Shown piece by piece: positions 7,515-16,608 of a DNA stretch of 64,000 nt (positions are counted from its first letter, which is position 1; every line of letters starts with the position of its first letter). Below the pieces are notes generated by a model that did not search any database, was not told the origin of the DNA, and was given only the letters and a program-made list of their open reading frames with translations. The DNA is from CAVUAF01 sp963739375 (lineage in GTDB: Bacteria; Acidobacteriota; Terriglobia; Terriglobales; Acidobacteriaceae). Both the position numbers and the translations under genes were made by a program. The stretch spans positions 620,001-684,000 of the forward strand of contig CAVUAF010000014.1 of the NCBI GenBank assembly GCA_963739375.1, given 5' to 3'.

Positions 7515-8874
7515 TCAGACCTTCCGGAATTCCTCGTAGCCCTTCCGGCCCATCAGGCCGTAGGTCATTCTTCTTGCCCAGCTCGACCCCCGGCTGGTCG
7601 AAGGCGTTCACGCCCCACAGCTCGCCCGCGAAGGCGGTCTGGAATTCGAGCATCTGGAAAAAGGCGCCGATAGTGGCTTCATCGACGCGCGGCAGCGTCC
7701 AGCGGCAGTTGGGGCGGCCGGCGGCGGTGAGCGCGCTCTCGGTGGCGCGCCGCTCGGCGGCGAACAACGCCCCCAGATTCTTTCCCGCCAGGTAGCGGCA
7801 CGATTCGTAGGCGGTGAAGACGCGCGGGATGCGCACCTCCTGCCGCGGTTTCTCCACCGCCCAGAAGGTGACCATCTTGTCGCGCGGCCCTTCCATGTAG
7901 AGCTGTAACTGCGAGTGCTGGTCGGTGACGCCGAGCGCAGCTACCGGCGTCTGGCCGGCCTCCACCACCCGGCCCTGGCGGTCCACGCGCTTCCCCAGGC
8001 TCTCGGCCCACAGTTGCCGGTACCAGAACGCCGCCCCCCACAGGTACGAGGAATAGGCGAAGACGACCTCGATGTTCTTGCCGTGGCGGGTGGCCAGCGC
8101 GTGGTGCACCAGCGCCGCCGCCAGCGCCGGATTCTGTTCCGGGTGCGTGGTCCAGCAGGCGAGGTTGGCCGCGCGCGCCCCGCGCAGAAGGCGCATAACG
8201 TCGAGCCCCGCAAGCGCCGCGGGCACCAGGCCCACCGCCGAGAACACGCTGAACCGGCCGCCCACGTTCGGCGGCACGAAGAACAGCGGGTAACGCTCGG
8301 CGCGCGCCAGCGCCAGCAGGTCGCCCTGGGCGGGATCGGTAATGGCCACCACGCGCGCCCGCGCCCGTTTCCCGAGCGCGCGGTGCAGCCACTCCCACAC
8401 GATCATGAAGGTGGAGAGCGTTTCGGCCGTGGTGCCCGACTTGGCAATGACGCAGACCGCGGTGCGTTTGGGGTCGAGTTGCGCCAGCGCCGCGGCCACC
8501 AGACCGGGATCGACGTTGTCGAGCGTAAGCAGCCGCGGACGCGCGCGGCGCGCACCGGCGGCAGGAGTCTGCAAGGGATGCGGCCCGCGCACGGCGGCGT
8601 CGAGCGCATACGCTCCCAGCGCCGAGCCCCCGATACCCAGCACCAGCACGTCGTCGAGGCCGCGCCGCGCCGCGCGCGCAAACTCCGCAATCGCGCGCGC
8701 GGTGCCACGATCCTCGGGAAGCAGGGGGAAGCCGATCTCCCCCGACTTGACGCGCGCGCGAAACGTCGCCACCGCGTTTTCGCCCGCGTGGTGATCGATG
8801 TCGCTGGCGGCCAGCCCGTCGCCTCCAACCTGGGCCGCAGTGGCGTTGGTGTAGTCAAATGCCGGGAGTCTCAT
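7515..8874 (-). CDS. pgi: Glucose-6-phosphate isomerase, frameshifted near the C-terminus
   Basis: The protein interconverts glucose-6-phosphate and fructose-6-phosphate. From ATG 8874 it shows the sugar-phosphate isomerase motifs VLVLGIGGSALGAYAL, VIAKSGTTAETLSTF, GGRFSVFSAVGLVPAALAG, the ESLGKR turn, and FDQPGVELGKK with the catalytic Lys near the end. After GKK the frame slips: an extra T in the plus-strand run at 7568-7569 replaces the expected MTYGLMGRKGYEEFRKV tail and stop at 7515-7517 with unrelated residues running to 7429. Removing one base gives a 452-residue protein with a normal C-terminus. The catalytic core is upstream of the shift. Confidence 0.9.
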
Positions 8875-8940
8875 GACGGGAGCATTAGAAACCAAGCCCG
8901 CAGCCCTCAGCAATCAACATTCCGGCGGCGGTGCGCGGTT

Positions 8941-10089
8941 CTACTGCTCGACCACGCAGGTGCGCGTGATGCGGTCGTGCCAGCAGAGGGTGTCTTCGTC
9001 GAAGCAGGCCCAGAGGAAGCCCAGGCCCAGGGGCGCGGCCGAGACCAGCATGGCGATGGCCCGGCCCCGGCGCGCGACGCGCGGCAGCGGCTCGCCCTCG
9101 AAGTCGCGCAGGGTGAGGTGCGCCAGCTGCATGCCGGGCGTCCGGCCGGCGTAGATAAGGAACAGCGCGTGGTAGACGAACCAGAAGAGGGCCGTCGCCA
9201 GCGCCGCCACCCCGGCGGCCGCGCGCAGCTCCGGCACGGCGTGTGCCAGCTGCAGCGCCACCAGCGCAAAGAGCGCCAGGGCCACGATGACAATCGCGGC
9301 ATCCACCAGCCCGGAGAACAGCCGCTGCGCCACCGGCGCGACCACCAGCGGCAGCTCGAGCTCCGGCAGGGGAGGCAGTTCCGGCGGCGGCTCGTTGAGG
9401 ATGATGGCCGGAACCCGCGGCTCGACGGACTCGCCTGCTTCCGCCTCCGGCGCGTCGAGGATGCGTGGCTTCTCGGGCAGCGGCTCCGCCAGTTCGTCGA
9501 GCAGGCTGGCCTGGAGCTCTTCTTTTGCCAGCATCGCGGCCCGCGGCGCCGCCGTCCGGGGAAACTCGATGACGTTGGTGGTCTCGACGTGCGGGAGTTC
9601 CGGCGGCGACAGTATCGGTTCGGGCGTGGCCGCAAAGCGGGTCGCCACCCGTTGCACCGCGGCGGCGCGCGCTTCCTCGGCAGCGGTGGGGGGCGCGGGG
9701 GGAGATGGCGGCTCGAAAGCCAGCGACAGCGACGCCTCCGCGGCGCGGCACCGGCGCGCGCGGTACCGGGTCACCCGCGACGCCACCTCGCTGCGCCACG
9801 TGTCGCCGCGATAGGAATCGGACGTGGTGCTGCCGGTCTCGCGCGCGGCACGCTCGATGCCGGTCAGCGCCGGCGGCTCGCCCGCCAGCGCGCGCGGCTC
9901 GCCTTCCGCCGCGCACTCGGCGCGCCCGGCCGTGGCCCCGATCAGCGAGGCCGCAAACTGCTCCTCACTGTCGTCAAAGACATCGGAGTCGACGAAAGAC
10001 GCGGCAAGGAAATCCGCGTCCGCCCGCGACGCCGCAGAGCCGGAGACGAAGGAGCACCGGCAGACCTCTCCGCAAAGAGGACAACCCAT
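8941..10089 (-). CDS. RDD family membrane protein with long acidic Pro/Ala-rich N-terminal region
   Basis: 382 residues. The first about 230 are low complexity, rich in Ala, Glu and Pro, with an N-terminal CPLCGEVCRC cluster that could bind zinc. Residues about 240-375 form the RDD domain: VAQRLFSGLVDAAIVIVALALF, then a second hydrophobic pair, YAGRTPGMQLAHLTLRDFEG, and CWHDRITRTCVV at the end. RDD proteins are membrane proteins; some act as Na+/H+ antiporters but most are uncharacterised. Divergent from lptD. Confidence 0.8.
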   Translation of the reverse strand: MGCPLCGEVCRCSFVSGSAASRADADFLAASFVDSDVFDDSEEQFAASLIGATAGRAECAAEGEPRALAGEPPALTGIERAARETGSTTSDSYRGDTWRSEVASRVTRYRARRCRAAEASLSLAFEPPSPPAPPTAAEEARAAAVQRVATRFAATPEPILSPPELPHVETTNVIEFPRTAAPRAAMLAKEELQASLLDELAEPLPEKPRILDAPEAEAGESVEPRVPAIILNEPPPELPPLPELELPLVVAPVAQRLFSGLVDAAIVIVALALFALVALQLAHAVPELRAAAGVAALATALFWFVYHALFLIYAGRTPGMQLAHLTLRDFEGEPLPRVARRGRAIAMLVSAAPLGLGFLWACFDEDTLCWHDRITRTCVVEQ

Positions 10090-10213
10090 TCTTGGTTGCG
10101 TGACCGCCAGAGCCAGCGGCCGGCAGCCCGCCGGGAGGCCGGCGCGGTTTACGCGCTTTGCCGCCGCATGCTAACGTCAGCGGTTCCGCGTATTCCGGCG
10201 CTCGCGCCTCACC

Positions 10214-12721
10214 ATGGCACGCTGCACACGATTGGTTACCACGGCTGTCCCGCTTTGTCATCTGTTGCTCGCGTGCCTGCTAGTTACCAGCCGGGCGCGC
10301 GCCCAGAACGTTACCGGGGGGTTCGCCGCGCCTCGCTTCCAGGCGACCCAGGCCGCCGCTCCGCTTCCGGCCTCGCCGGCGGGAGAGCCGGTCGAGATCA
10401 CCGCCGACGAATGGCAGAAGGCCGGCGACGTATACACGCTGCACGGCCACGCCCGCATTAACTTCCGCGGCCTGCAGATCACCGCCGACGAGATGACTTA
10501 CGACGAAGCCCGCGGCGAGGTCACTGCCCGCGGCCACCTCGAAGTCACCGGCGGGCCGCACGATGAGCATCTCACCGCCACGCACGGCGCTTACAACGTC
10601 AACACCGACACCGGCCGCTTCTACGATGTGACCGGCACCACCGGCATGCGTTTTCACGGTCAGCGCATGGAGCTGACCTCGTCGAACCCGTTTATCTTCC
10701 AGGGCAAGCTGGTGGAGAAGACCGGCCCCGACCACTACGTAGTGCACCACGGCTACGTGACCGTATGCACCATGCCCTCGCCGGCGTGGAGCCTCGGGGC
10801 ACGGCGCGTGGTCGTGGACGTCGGCGACAACGCGCGGCTGTACCACGCCACGTTTCGCCTGCGCAGCGTGCCCCTGTTCTACCTGCCGTGGTTGGCGCGC
10901 CCGGTCGAGACCCTCGGCCGGCAGACCGGTTTCCTGCTGCCGACGGCCGGCATCTCCTCCCGCAAGGGCACCACCGTGGGCGAGTCCTTCTACTGGGTGA
11001 TCAACCGCAGCATGGATGCCACGCTGGGCGCGGAATATTTCTCGCGCCGCGGCTGGGCCGAGCATGGCGAATTCCGCGCCCGCCCCAGCGACGATGCCTA
11101 CCTCGAAGCCCACTACTTTGGCGTCCTGGACCGCGGCCTGCCGGCCACCGTGACCGGACCCGCCGGCACCCCGGTCGCGACCCGCATCGACCAGGGCGGA
11201 AACGAGGTGACGCTCAACTCGGAGGCCCTGCTGCCCTACGGCATCCGCGCCGTCGCCGACATCGACTACCTCAGCAGCTTCGTCTTCCGCCTGGCGTTCA
11301 ACGAGAGCTTTACCCAGGCGGTCAATTCCGAGGTGCGTTCCGTCGTCTTCGCGTCCAAATCCTGGCGCGGTTTTTCGTGGAACGCCTACGGCTCCCGCTA
11401 TCAGAACTTCGAGAGCACGGCGCGCGGCGACCTGGTCAACATTGTGCACGCGCCCAGCTTCGAGAGCTCGCGGGTCGAACAGCCGCTGGCGCGCACCCCC
11501 CTGGTCTGGTCGTACGAGACCGCGGTGGAGGGCGTCTCGCGCCGCGAGCCGGGGTTTGCGACCGCGCCCGTCGTCGGGCGCTTCGACCTCACGCCGCGGC
11601 TCGCGCTTCCCCTGGTCATGGGCGGCTGGAGCGTGCGCCCGGAGATTGCCCTGCGCGAAACCTATTACACGCAGCGCGTGCAGCCGGGGCCCAGCGGCTC
11701 GCTGGGTGCGCCGCTCTCCCTGGCGGTCAATCGTCGCGCCCTGGAGACCTCGCTGGAGTTGCGGCCCCCGGCGCTGGCACGCATTTTCGAACGCCGCGTC
11801 CTCGGCCGTACGCTCAAGCACACGGTCGAGCCCCGCGCCGTTTATCGCTACGTGAACGGCGTGGCAAACTTCCCCAACATCATCCGCTTCGATGCCCGCG
11901 ACATCCTCAGCGACACCAACGAGGTCGAGTACGGATTCGTCAACCGCCTCTATGCCAAGCGGCAAAACGCGGCCGTCAATTGTCCGCAGGAGGAGAATCC
12001 GGCGCCGGACTGGCGCAAGGGACGCGCTGCCGCGCCGTCGCCATCCGCAGCCCCGGAAGCCACCCCACGCTGCGACCAGGCCGGCGCCGTACGCGAGATC
12101 GTGACCTGGGAAATTGCCCAGAAGGCATTTTTCAACCAGGATTTCGGCGGTGCGGTGGTCAACGGCCGCCGCAACGTGCTGACTACCACCGCCGACTTCA
12201 CCGGCATCGCCTTTCTCACCGAGCCGCGCGCCTTCTCGCCGCTCATTTCGCGGTTGCGCGTCCACCCCAGCGCCACCACCGACGTGCAATGGAACCTCGA
12301 CTACGACAGCCGCAAGGGGCGCATCAACGCCAGCACCGCGGTGGTGACCTGGCGCCTGGGCGATGTCTTTCTCGGCGGCAGCCACGCGCTGCTGCACGTT
12401 CCGGGCGAAATCTTCGCCAGCCCCGGCAGCCTGGTCGCCGGGCCGGACCGCTTCAACCAGTTCCGCGTGCTCGCCGGCTATGGCCACCCCAACAAGCGCG
12501 GCCTGAGCTTCGCCGGCAACATCGGCGCCGACGCCAATTTCAATTTCGTGCAGTACGCCACCGCCCAGACCAGCTACAACTGGGACTGCATGGGGCTGGC
12601 CATCGAATACCGCCGCCTGGCGCTGGGCTCGGTCCGCAATGAGAACCAGTTCCGCTTCAGCTTGTCGCTGGCCAACATCGGCACCTTCGGCACTCTGCGC
12701 CGCCAGGAACGCCTGTTCTGA
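10214..12721 (+). CDS. lptD: LPS-assembly outer membrane protein LptD (OstA)
   Basis: 835 residues with a signal peptide (about 1-30). Residues about 55-230 are the OstA N-terminal domain (ITADEWQKAGDVYTLHGHARINF, LQITADEMTYDEARGEVTARG) that continues the periplasmic LPS bridge. The rest is the large beta-barrel that inserts LPS in the outer leaflet, ending in Leu-Phe as outer-membrane proteins do. PLFYLPWLARP and GRQTGFLLPTAG are characteristic. Its presence shows a genuine LPS-bearing outer membrane. lptE is not adjacent. Confidence 0.95.
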   Translation: MARCTRLVTTAVPLCHLLLACLLVTSRARAQNVTGGFAAPRFQATQAAAPLPASPAGEPVEITADEWQKAGDVYTLHGHARINFRGLQITADEMTYDEARGEVTARGHLEVTGGPHDEHLTATHGAYNVNTDTGRFYDVTGTTGMRFHGQRMELTSSNPFIFQGKLVEKTGPDHYVVHHGYVTVCTMPSPAWSLGARRVVVDVGDNARLYHATFRLRSVPLFYLPWLARPVETLGRQTGFLLPTAGISSRKGTTVGESFYWVINRSMDATLGAEYFSRRGWAEHGEFRARPSDDAYLEAHYFGVLDRGLPATVTGPAGTPVATRIDQGGNEVTLNSEALLPYGIRAVADIDYLSSFVFRLAFNESFTQAVNSEVRSVVFASKSWRGFSWNAYGSRYQNFESTARGDLVNIVHAPSFESSRVEQPLARTPLVWSYETAVEGVSRREPGFATAPVVGRFDLTPRLALPLVMGGWSVRPEIALRETYYTQRVQPGPSGSLGAPLSLAVNRRALETSLELRPPALARIFERRVLGRTLKHTVEPRAVYRYVNGVANFPNIIRFDARDILSDTNEVEYGFVNRLYAKRQNAAVNCPQEENPAPDWRKGRAAAPSPSAAPEATPRCDQAGAVREIVTWEIAQKAFFNQDFGGAVVNGRRNVLTTTADFTGIAFLTEPRAFSPLISRLRVHPSATTDVQWNLDYDSRKGRINASTAVVTWRLGDVFLGGSHALLHVPGEIFASPGSLVAGPDRFNQFRVLAGYGHPNKRGLSFAGNIGADANFNFVQYATAQTSYNWDCMGLAIEYRRLALGSVRNENQFRFSLSLANIGTFGTLRRQERLF

Positions 12722-12766
12722 TGCGCCCGGCGCCCCGGCGCCTCCTTTCCCGAGTCACCGCGAAGG

Positions 12767-12780
12767 GTGACTGCAGTCAC
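12767..12780. promoter_or_regulatory. Perfect 14-bp palindrome, possible operator
   Basis: GTGACTGCAGTCAC is a perfect dyad between lptD and the DUF883-like gene, about 70 bases before the start of the latter. No regulator can be named. Confidence 0.3.
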
Positions 12781-12850
12781 GGCACTCCTGGCAGCGGCGC
12801 GATAAGGTCAGGGATGCTTCGGCCTTTGTGGACCGCGACAGGAGGTGCGT

Positions 12851-13147
12851 ATGCCGGTTCTGGAAGAAGCCGTAGAAATGAGCAGCAAGCTCGGCACAAA
12901 GATCGCGGAGGCCGTGCGCGAGTGTCCCGCGCTCGCCGTTGCCGAAAAGCTCGGCGATAGCTTCCGCTCGGCCGAGCGGGCGCTGAAACACGCCGCCCAG
13001 GAGGCCCGCTACTCGACCGAGGAGTTGGCCGACGACACGCGGCACACCATTCGCCATCACCCGTTCACCAGCGTGCTGGCTGGCTTTGGCGCGGGGGTAC
13101 TGGTCGGCTGCGCCGTGGTCTTCGCCGCCACGCGCCAACGCCGGTAG
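12851..13147 (+). CDS. DUF883/ElaB-like membrane-anchored protein
   Basis: 98 residues from ATG 12851 behind a perfect AGGAGG with 5-base spacing, one of the strongest ribosome binding sites here. The N-terminal two thirds are amphipathic helix; the C-terminus has the family pattern RHHPFTSVLAGFGAGVLVG followed by a membrane segment and basic tail. ElaB/YqjD proteins are inner-membrane proteins linked to stress and ribosome binding in Escherichia coli; the role here is unknown. Confidence 0.7.
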   Translation: MPVLEEAVEMSSKLGTKIAEAVRECPALAVAEKLGDSFRSAERALKHAAQEARYSTEELADDTRHTIRHHPFTSVLAGFGAGVLVGCAVVFAATRQRR

Positions 13148-13180
13148 CGCTCGCCTCCCGCACGGCCTTCCTTGACCCGC

Positions 13181-13228
13181 GTCGTCCGGCTGCCAGGCGC
13201 ATCTCGTTTCCCGGCGCAGCCGGACGAC
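13181..13228 (+). terminator. Long hairpin after the DUF883-like gene
   Basis: A 12-bp perfect inverted repeat (GTCGTCCGGCTG / CAGCCGGACGAC) with a 24-base loop lies 33 bases after the stop. There is no T-run, so it may be an attenuator or an mRNA-stabilising hairpin instead. Confidence 0.35.
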
Positions 13229-13316
13229 CCTGGGCTGCGCGGAACGTCCCGGCAGTCCGGTTTGCTCGGGCGCCGTGAGATAATCGGGGCGGAAATTCCT
13301 GTCCCCGAGGGGGTTT

Positions 13317-14234
13317 GTGGCCTTTTCGTTGGTGAAGCGCTCCGGCCTGTTCCTGCTGCTGTTTTGCCTCGGCTGCTCGGGGCAGTCCGCGGCCCCCACC
13401 GAGGTGGACCGGCGGGTGGAGCGGCTGGTGCGCGCCCATTTCAGCGTGCCCCCGAGCGTGAACGTCAAGCTGGGCGAGCGCCGTCCCAGTCCGGAGTTCA
13501 GCGGCTACGACCTGGTCACGGTCACGCTGAGCCGCGGCGAGCGCTCCAGCAGTTTCGAGTTCCTGCTCTCCAAGGACGGCAAGCGGCTGCTCCAGATGGT
13601 GCCGATCGAGGACCCGATGGAGAAGATCGACCTCGCCGGCCGCCCGGTGCGCGGCAACCAGAACGCCAAGGTCACCATCGTCAACTACGATGACTTCCAG
13701 TGCCCCTACTGCGGCCGCAACCACCAGATCCTGATGACCGACATTTTCAAGCAGTACGGGGACCGCGTGCGCATCATCTACAAGGACTACCCGCTGGAGA
13801 CCATCCATCCCTGGGCGCGGCACGCGGCCATCGATGCCAACTGCCTGGCGCAGCAGAACCACGACGCCTACTGGGACTTCGCCGATTACGTCCACTTGAA
13901 CCAGAAAGAGGTCAGCGGCACCAACCGCTCCCTCTCCGATCAGTTTGCGGCGCTCGACCAGGCCGCGGAAGAGGCCGGCCGCAAACACAACGCCAGGACG
14001 GCGGACCTGCAGGCATGTCTCAAGGCACAGCCCGACGCGGTGCTGAACGCCTCGCTGAAGGAAGCCGAGCTGCTCGGCGTCACCGCCACCCCCACCATGT
14101 TCGTGAATGGCCAGAAGCTGGATGGAGCGGTGCCGGCCCCGGAGATACGGCAGGCGATCGACCACGCGCTGACCGAGGCGGGGCAGGTGCCGCCCGCGTC
14201 CGCCGGCGCGAACCCCAACAATCCGAGCCCCTGA
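13317..14234 (+). CDS. DsbA-like thioredoxin-fold lipoprotein
   Basis: 305 residues from GTG 13317, with GAGGGGG as ribosome binding site. The lipobox LGC places the lipidated Cys at 20. After a linker domain (30-110) comes a thioredoxin_4 domain with the redox motif CPYC at 129-132 and the cis-Pro loop in VTATPTMFVNGQ. CPYC and the long helical insert resemble BdbD/DsbG-type oxidases or isomerases. It overlaps the next gene by one base (TGATG), so the two are translationally coupled, pairing disulfide formation with proline isomerisation in the periplasm. Confidence 0.9.
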   Translation: MAFSLVKRSGLFLLLFCLGCSGQSAAPTEVDRRVERLVRAHFSVPPSVNVKLGERRPSPEFSGYDLVTVTLSRGERSSSFEFLLSKDGKRLLQMVPIEDPMEKIDLAGRPVRGNQNAKVTIVNYDDFQCPYCGRNHQILMTDIFKQYGDRVRIIYKDYPLETIHPWARHAAIDANCLAQQNHDAYWDFADYVHLNQKEVSGTNRSLSDQFAALDQAAEEAGRKHNARTADLQACLKAQPDAVLNASLKEAELLGVTATPTMFVNGQKLDGAVPAPEIRQAIDHALTEAGQVPPASAGANPNNPSP

Positions 14235-15322
14235 TGCCCATTTTGCGTTTTCCTTCGTCTCGTCTTTTCCGTGCTGGGACCGCAACCCTGTGCCTGCTGG
14301 CGCTGTTCGTGCTGGCCGCCTGCAGCGGTCGCGGCGGCAGCGACGTCGTAGCCCAGGTCAACGGCAAGAAGATCCTGCGCGGCGAACTCGATAAGTACTA
14401 CAAGAACCAGACGGCGGGCTCGCCGCAGCAGCCGGCCCAGCCGATGACCGAGGAGCAGGCCACCAGCCTGCGGCTCAGCATCCTCAAGGAGCTGATCGAC
14501 AACGAGATCATCATGCAGCACGCCGAGAAGCTCGGCCTGCTGGCCAGCGACGAAGAAGTCGACACCAAGTTCAGCGAGGTGAAGTCGCCCTACTCCCCCG
14601 AGGACTTCAAGAAGCGTTTGCAGGAGCGCGGCATCAGCGAAGAGGACTTCCGCCGCGACCTGCGCCGCACCCTCACCGCGCAGAAGGTGCTGAACAAGGA
14701 GATCTCCTCCAAGATCAACGTCACCGACCAGGACATCGCCGCCTATTACAACTCGCACAAGCCGGAATTCAACCTCATCGAGCCGCAGTATCACCTGGCC
14801 CACATCATCATCACGCCCGTGCCCAACCCGCAGGTGCGCAACCTCAAGAACGACAAGGCCAGCAACGACACGGAAGCGCGCAAGAAGGCGCAGATGCTCG
14901 TCAACCGCCTGGAGAGCGGCGAAGACTTCGCCACTCTGGCCATGAACTACTCCGAGGACCCCGAGTCGAGCAGCAACGGCGGCGATCTCGGCTTCAGCCC
15001 GGAATCGGCGTTGCGTTCCACGGATCCCGCCACCCGCGACGCGGTGATGAAGCTCAAGGCCGGCCAGTACAGCGGCATCATTCCCATCACCAACCCGCAG
15101 GCCAAGCAGTTCGTCGGCTACCGCATCGTGAGGCTCATCGCGAAAGAGCCCGCGGGACAGCGCGACCTCGCCGACCCGCGGGTGCAGCAGGCCATCCGCG
15201 AGCAACTCCGCGACCGCCGCGAGCAGGTCCTCAAGGCCGCTTACTATGAAGTGATCCGCAACGAGGCGAAGGTCGACAATTACTACGCGCAGGACGTCTT
15301 GAAGGGAGTGTCGGCGAAGTAG
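14234..15322 (+). CDS. SurA/PrsA-like peptidyl-prolyl isomerase lipoprotein
   Basis: 362 residues from ATG 14234. Lipobox LAAC gives a lipidated Cys at 30. A SurA_N-like helical region (VAQVNGKKILRGELDKYY to about 175) is followed by one parvulin domain with HLAHIIITP, FATLAMNYSEDPESSSNGGDLGF and a C-terminal helix. Such proteins chaperone outer-membrane and secreted proteins. The coupling to the DsbA-like gene upstream supports a shared folding role. Confidence 0.9.
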   Translation: MPILRFPSSRLFRAGTATLCLLALFVLAACSGRGGSDVVAQVNGKKILRGELDKYYKNQTAGSPQQPAQPMTEEQATSLRLSILKELIDNEIIMQHAEKLGLLASDEEVDTKFSEVKSPYSPEDFKKRLQERGISEEDFRRDLRRTLTAQKVLNKEISSKINVTDQDIAAYYNSHKPEFNLIEPQYHLAHIIITPVPNPQVRNLKNDKASNDTEARKKAQMLVNRLESGEDFATLAMNYSEDPESSSNGGDLGFSPESALRSTDPATRDAVMKLKAGQYSGIIPITNPQAKQFVGYRIVRLIAKEPAGQRDLADPRVQQAIREQLRDRREQVLKAAYYEVIRNEAKVDNYYAQDVLKGVSAK

Positions 15323-15362
15323 GCTGTTCGCGGCGCCATCTTGGCGGCGGCTCCCACCCGCT

Positions 15363-15881
15363 TCATTCCACCACCGCCAGCACGTCGCCGGCGTTGACCG
15401 CGGCACCTTCCGTCACCAGCAGCTTCTGTACCACCCCCGCCTTGGGCGACTTGAGCTCGTTCTGCATCTTCATGGCTTCGATCACCACGATGCCCTGGCC
15501 GGCAGCGACGCGGGTGCCCGCGGGCGCCAGCACGCGCACCACTTTCCCCGGCATGGGCGCGGCGAGAGGGCGCGGGCCGTCGTCGGCCGCGGTCCGGGCC
15601 CGGCGGCTGCGCAGCGCGCGCGGATCGCGCACTGCAGCGGCATAGCGGCGCCCGCGGATTACCAGTTGCAGCTCGGCAGCGTCGCCGCGCCCTGACCCGG
15701 GGCGCTCGCGCTCCACCTCGCAGGCGCGGCCACCCACGATCAGCGACAACACGTCCCGCTCCGGCAGCGCGGCGTCCACCTCGACGGCGCGCCCGTTCAC
15801 CTGGCAGCGCCAGCGGCCATTCTCCTGGCGCTCCAGCTCGACCCGAAACGCCTCGTCGTCAATGGTGACGTCGTAGGTCAT
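15363..15881 (-). CDS. Biotin/lipoyl carrier protein (BCCP-like)
   Basis: 172 residues. The C-terminal 70 form a biotinyl domain with the acceptor lysine 138 in EAMKMQN and APMPGKVVRV, AGTRVAAGQGIVVI around it. The N-terminal half (TYDVTIDDEAFRVELERQ) resembles the preceding domain of acyl-CoA carboxylase alpha chains when these are split. It should carry carboxybiotin for an acetyl- or propionyl-CoA carboxylase whose other subunits are not in this window. Its ATG overlaps the cupin stop (ATGA), so the two are coupled. Confidence 0.85.
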   Translation of the reverse strand: MTYDVTIDDEAFRVELERQENGRWRCQVNGRAVEVDAALPERDVLSLIVGGRACEVERERPGSGRGDAAELQLVIRGRRYAAAVRDPRALRSRRARTAADDGPRPLAAPMPGKVVRVLAPAGTRVAAGQGIVVIEAMKMQNELKSPKAGVVQKLLVTEGAAVNAGDVLAVVE

Positions 15882-16564
15882 TCGAATTCGAGTGTCACGA
15901 AACGCGCCGGCGACTTGCCGGTATTGGTCAGGGTGTGGGTCATGCCTGCGGGATTCCAGCTGAAGTCGCCGGGCTTGAGATGCAGCTCACGAACTTCGCC
16001 GGCCGCCGTCTGGCTTCTGAGATCGAGCTCGCTGACCGCGACCGCCAGGTGGGGGCCCTGGTGGGTGTGGCGCGGCACCGACGCGCCGGGGTTCAGCGTG
16101 ATGTCGCGCACCCGGATCCCGTCCTTCACCAGCACCGTGTCCACCGCCAGCCCGCTGCCGATCTCCAGACCGCGGGTCGCGGCGGTGGCGGTGGCCTTGC
16201 CGGGCTTCAGGACTTCAATCGTCAGGTTGCGAAACGGCGTTGCCGCGTCGTTGGTGACCTGGTGGGCAAAGTTGCCCTCGACGAACCGCGCCTCGCCGTC
16301 CAGCAGCCGGGCCTGCGCCGGCGCCTTGCCCTCCACCGCGTTGGTAATGGCGGCTGCGCCGAACACCACGTAGATGTAATCGTGGCGATGCCAGTGGGTG
16401 AGCGTGGTCGCGTGTGGCGCCGCTTCCACCTTGAAAACCCGCACGTATTCGTTCTGCAGCGCCAGGTGGTGGCTGGGTTCCGCCGTGATCTCGACCGCCG
16501 CGGGCTGCGCTCCCAGCCCCGCCGCCGCGCACACCATCAGAAAAAAAGCACGAGTAGCTTTCAT
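15878..16564 (-). CDS. Secreted bicupin protein
   Basis: 228 residues with a signal peptide (MKATRAFFLMVCAAAGLGAQ). Two cupin barrels follow: the first with THWHRHDYIYVVFGA, the second with VPRHTHQGPHLAVAVSE and a closing FSWNPAGMTHTLTN. Both keep His residues able to bind a metal. Substrate unknown. It begins 7 bases after a TACAAT box, and it is the first gene of a two-gene unit with the biotin carrier. Confidence 0.8.
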   Translation of the reverse strand: MKATRAFFLMVCAAAGLGAQPAAVEITAEPSHHLALQNEYVRVFKVEAAPHATTLTHWHRHDYIYVVFGAAAITNAVEGKAPAQARLLDGEARFVEGNFAHQVTNDAATPFRNLTIEVLKPGKATATAATRGLEIGSGLAVDTVLVKDGIRVRDITLNPGASVPRHTHQGPHLAVAVSELDLRSQTAAGEVRELHLKPGDFSWNPAGMTHTLTNTGKSPARFVTLEFE

Positions 16565-16571
16565 CTAATCG

Positions 16572-16577
16572 ATTGTA
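16572..16577 (-). promoter_or_regulatory. -10 box TACAAT of the bicupin gene (leaderless)
   Basis: TACAAT on the minus strand ends 7 bases before ATG 16564; no ribosome binding site. Confidence 0.5.
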
Positions 16578-16608
16578 ACAACTGGCTTAAGGACAGCGAT
16601 GTCGGCGA

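Noticed and set aside
7915..10461. Open frame of over 800 codons antisense to pgi and the RDD gene
   Set aside because: It covers two well-supported genes on the other strand, is Arg/Gln/His-rich without domains, and is a by-product of high GC at third codon positions.
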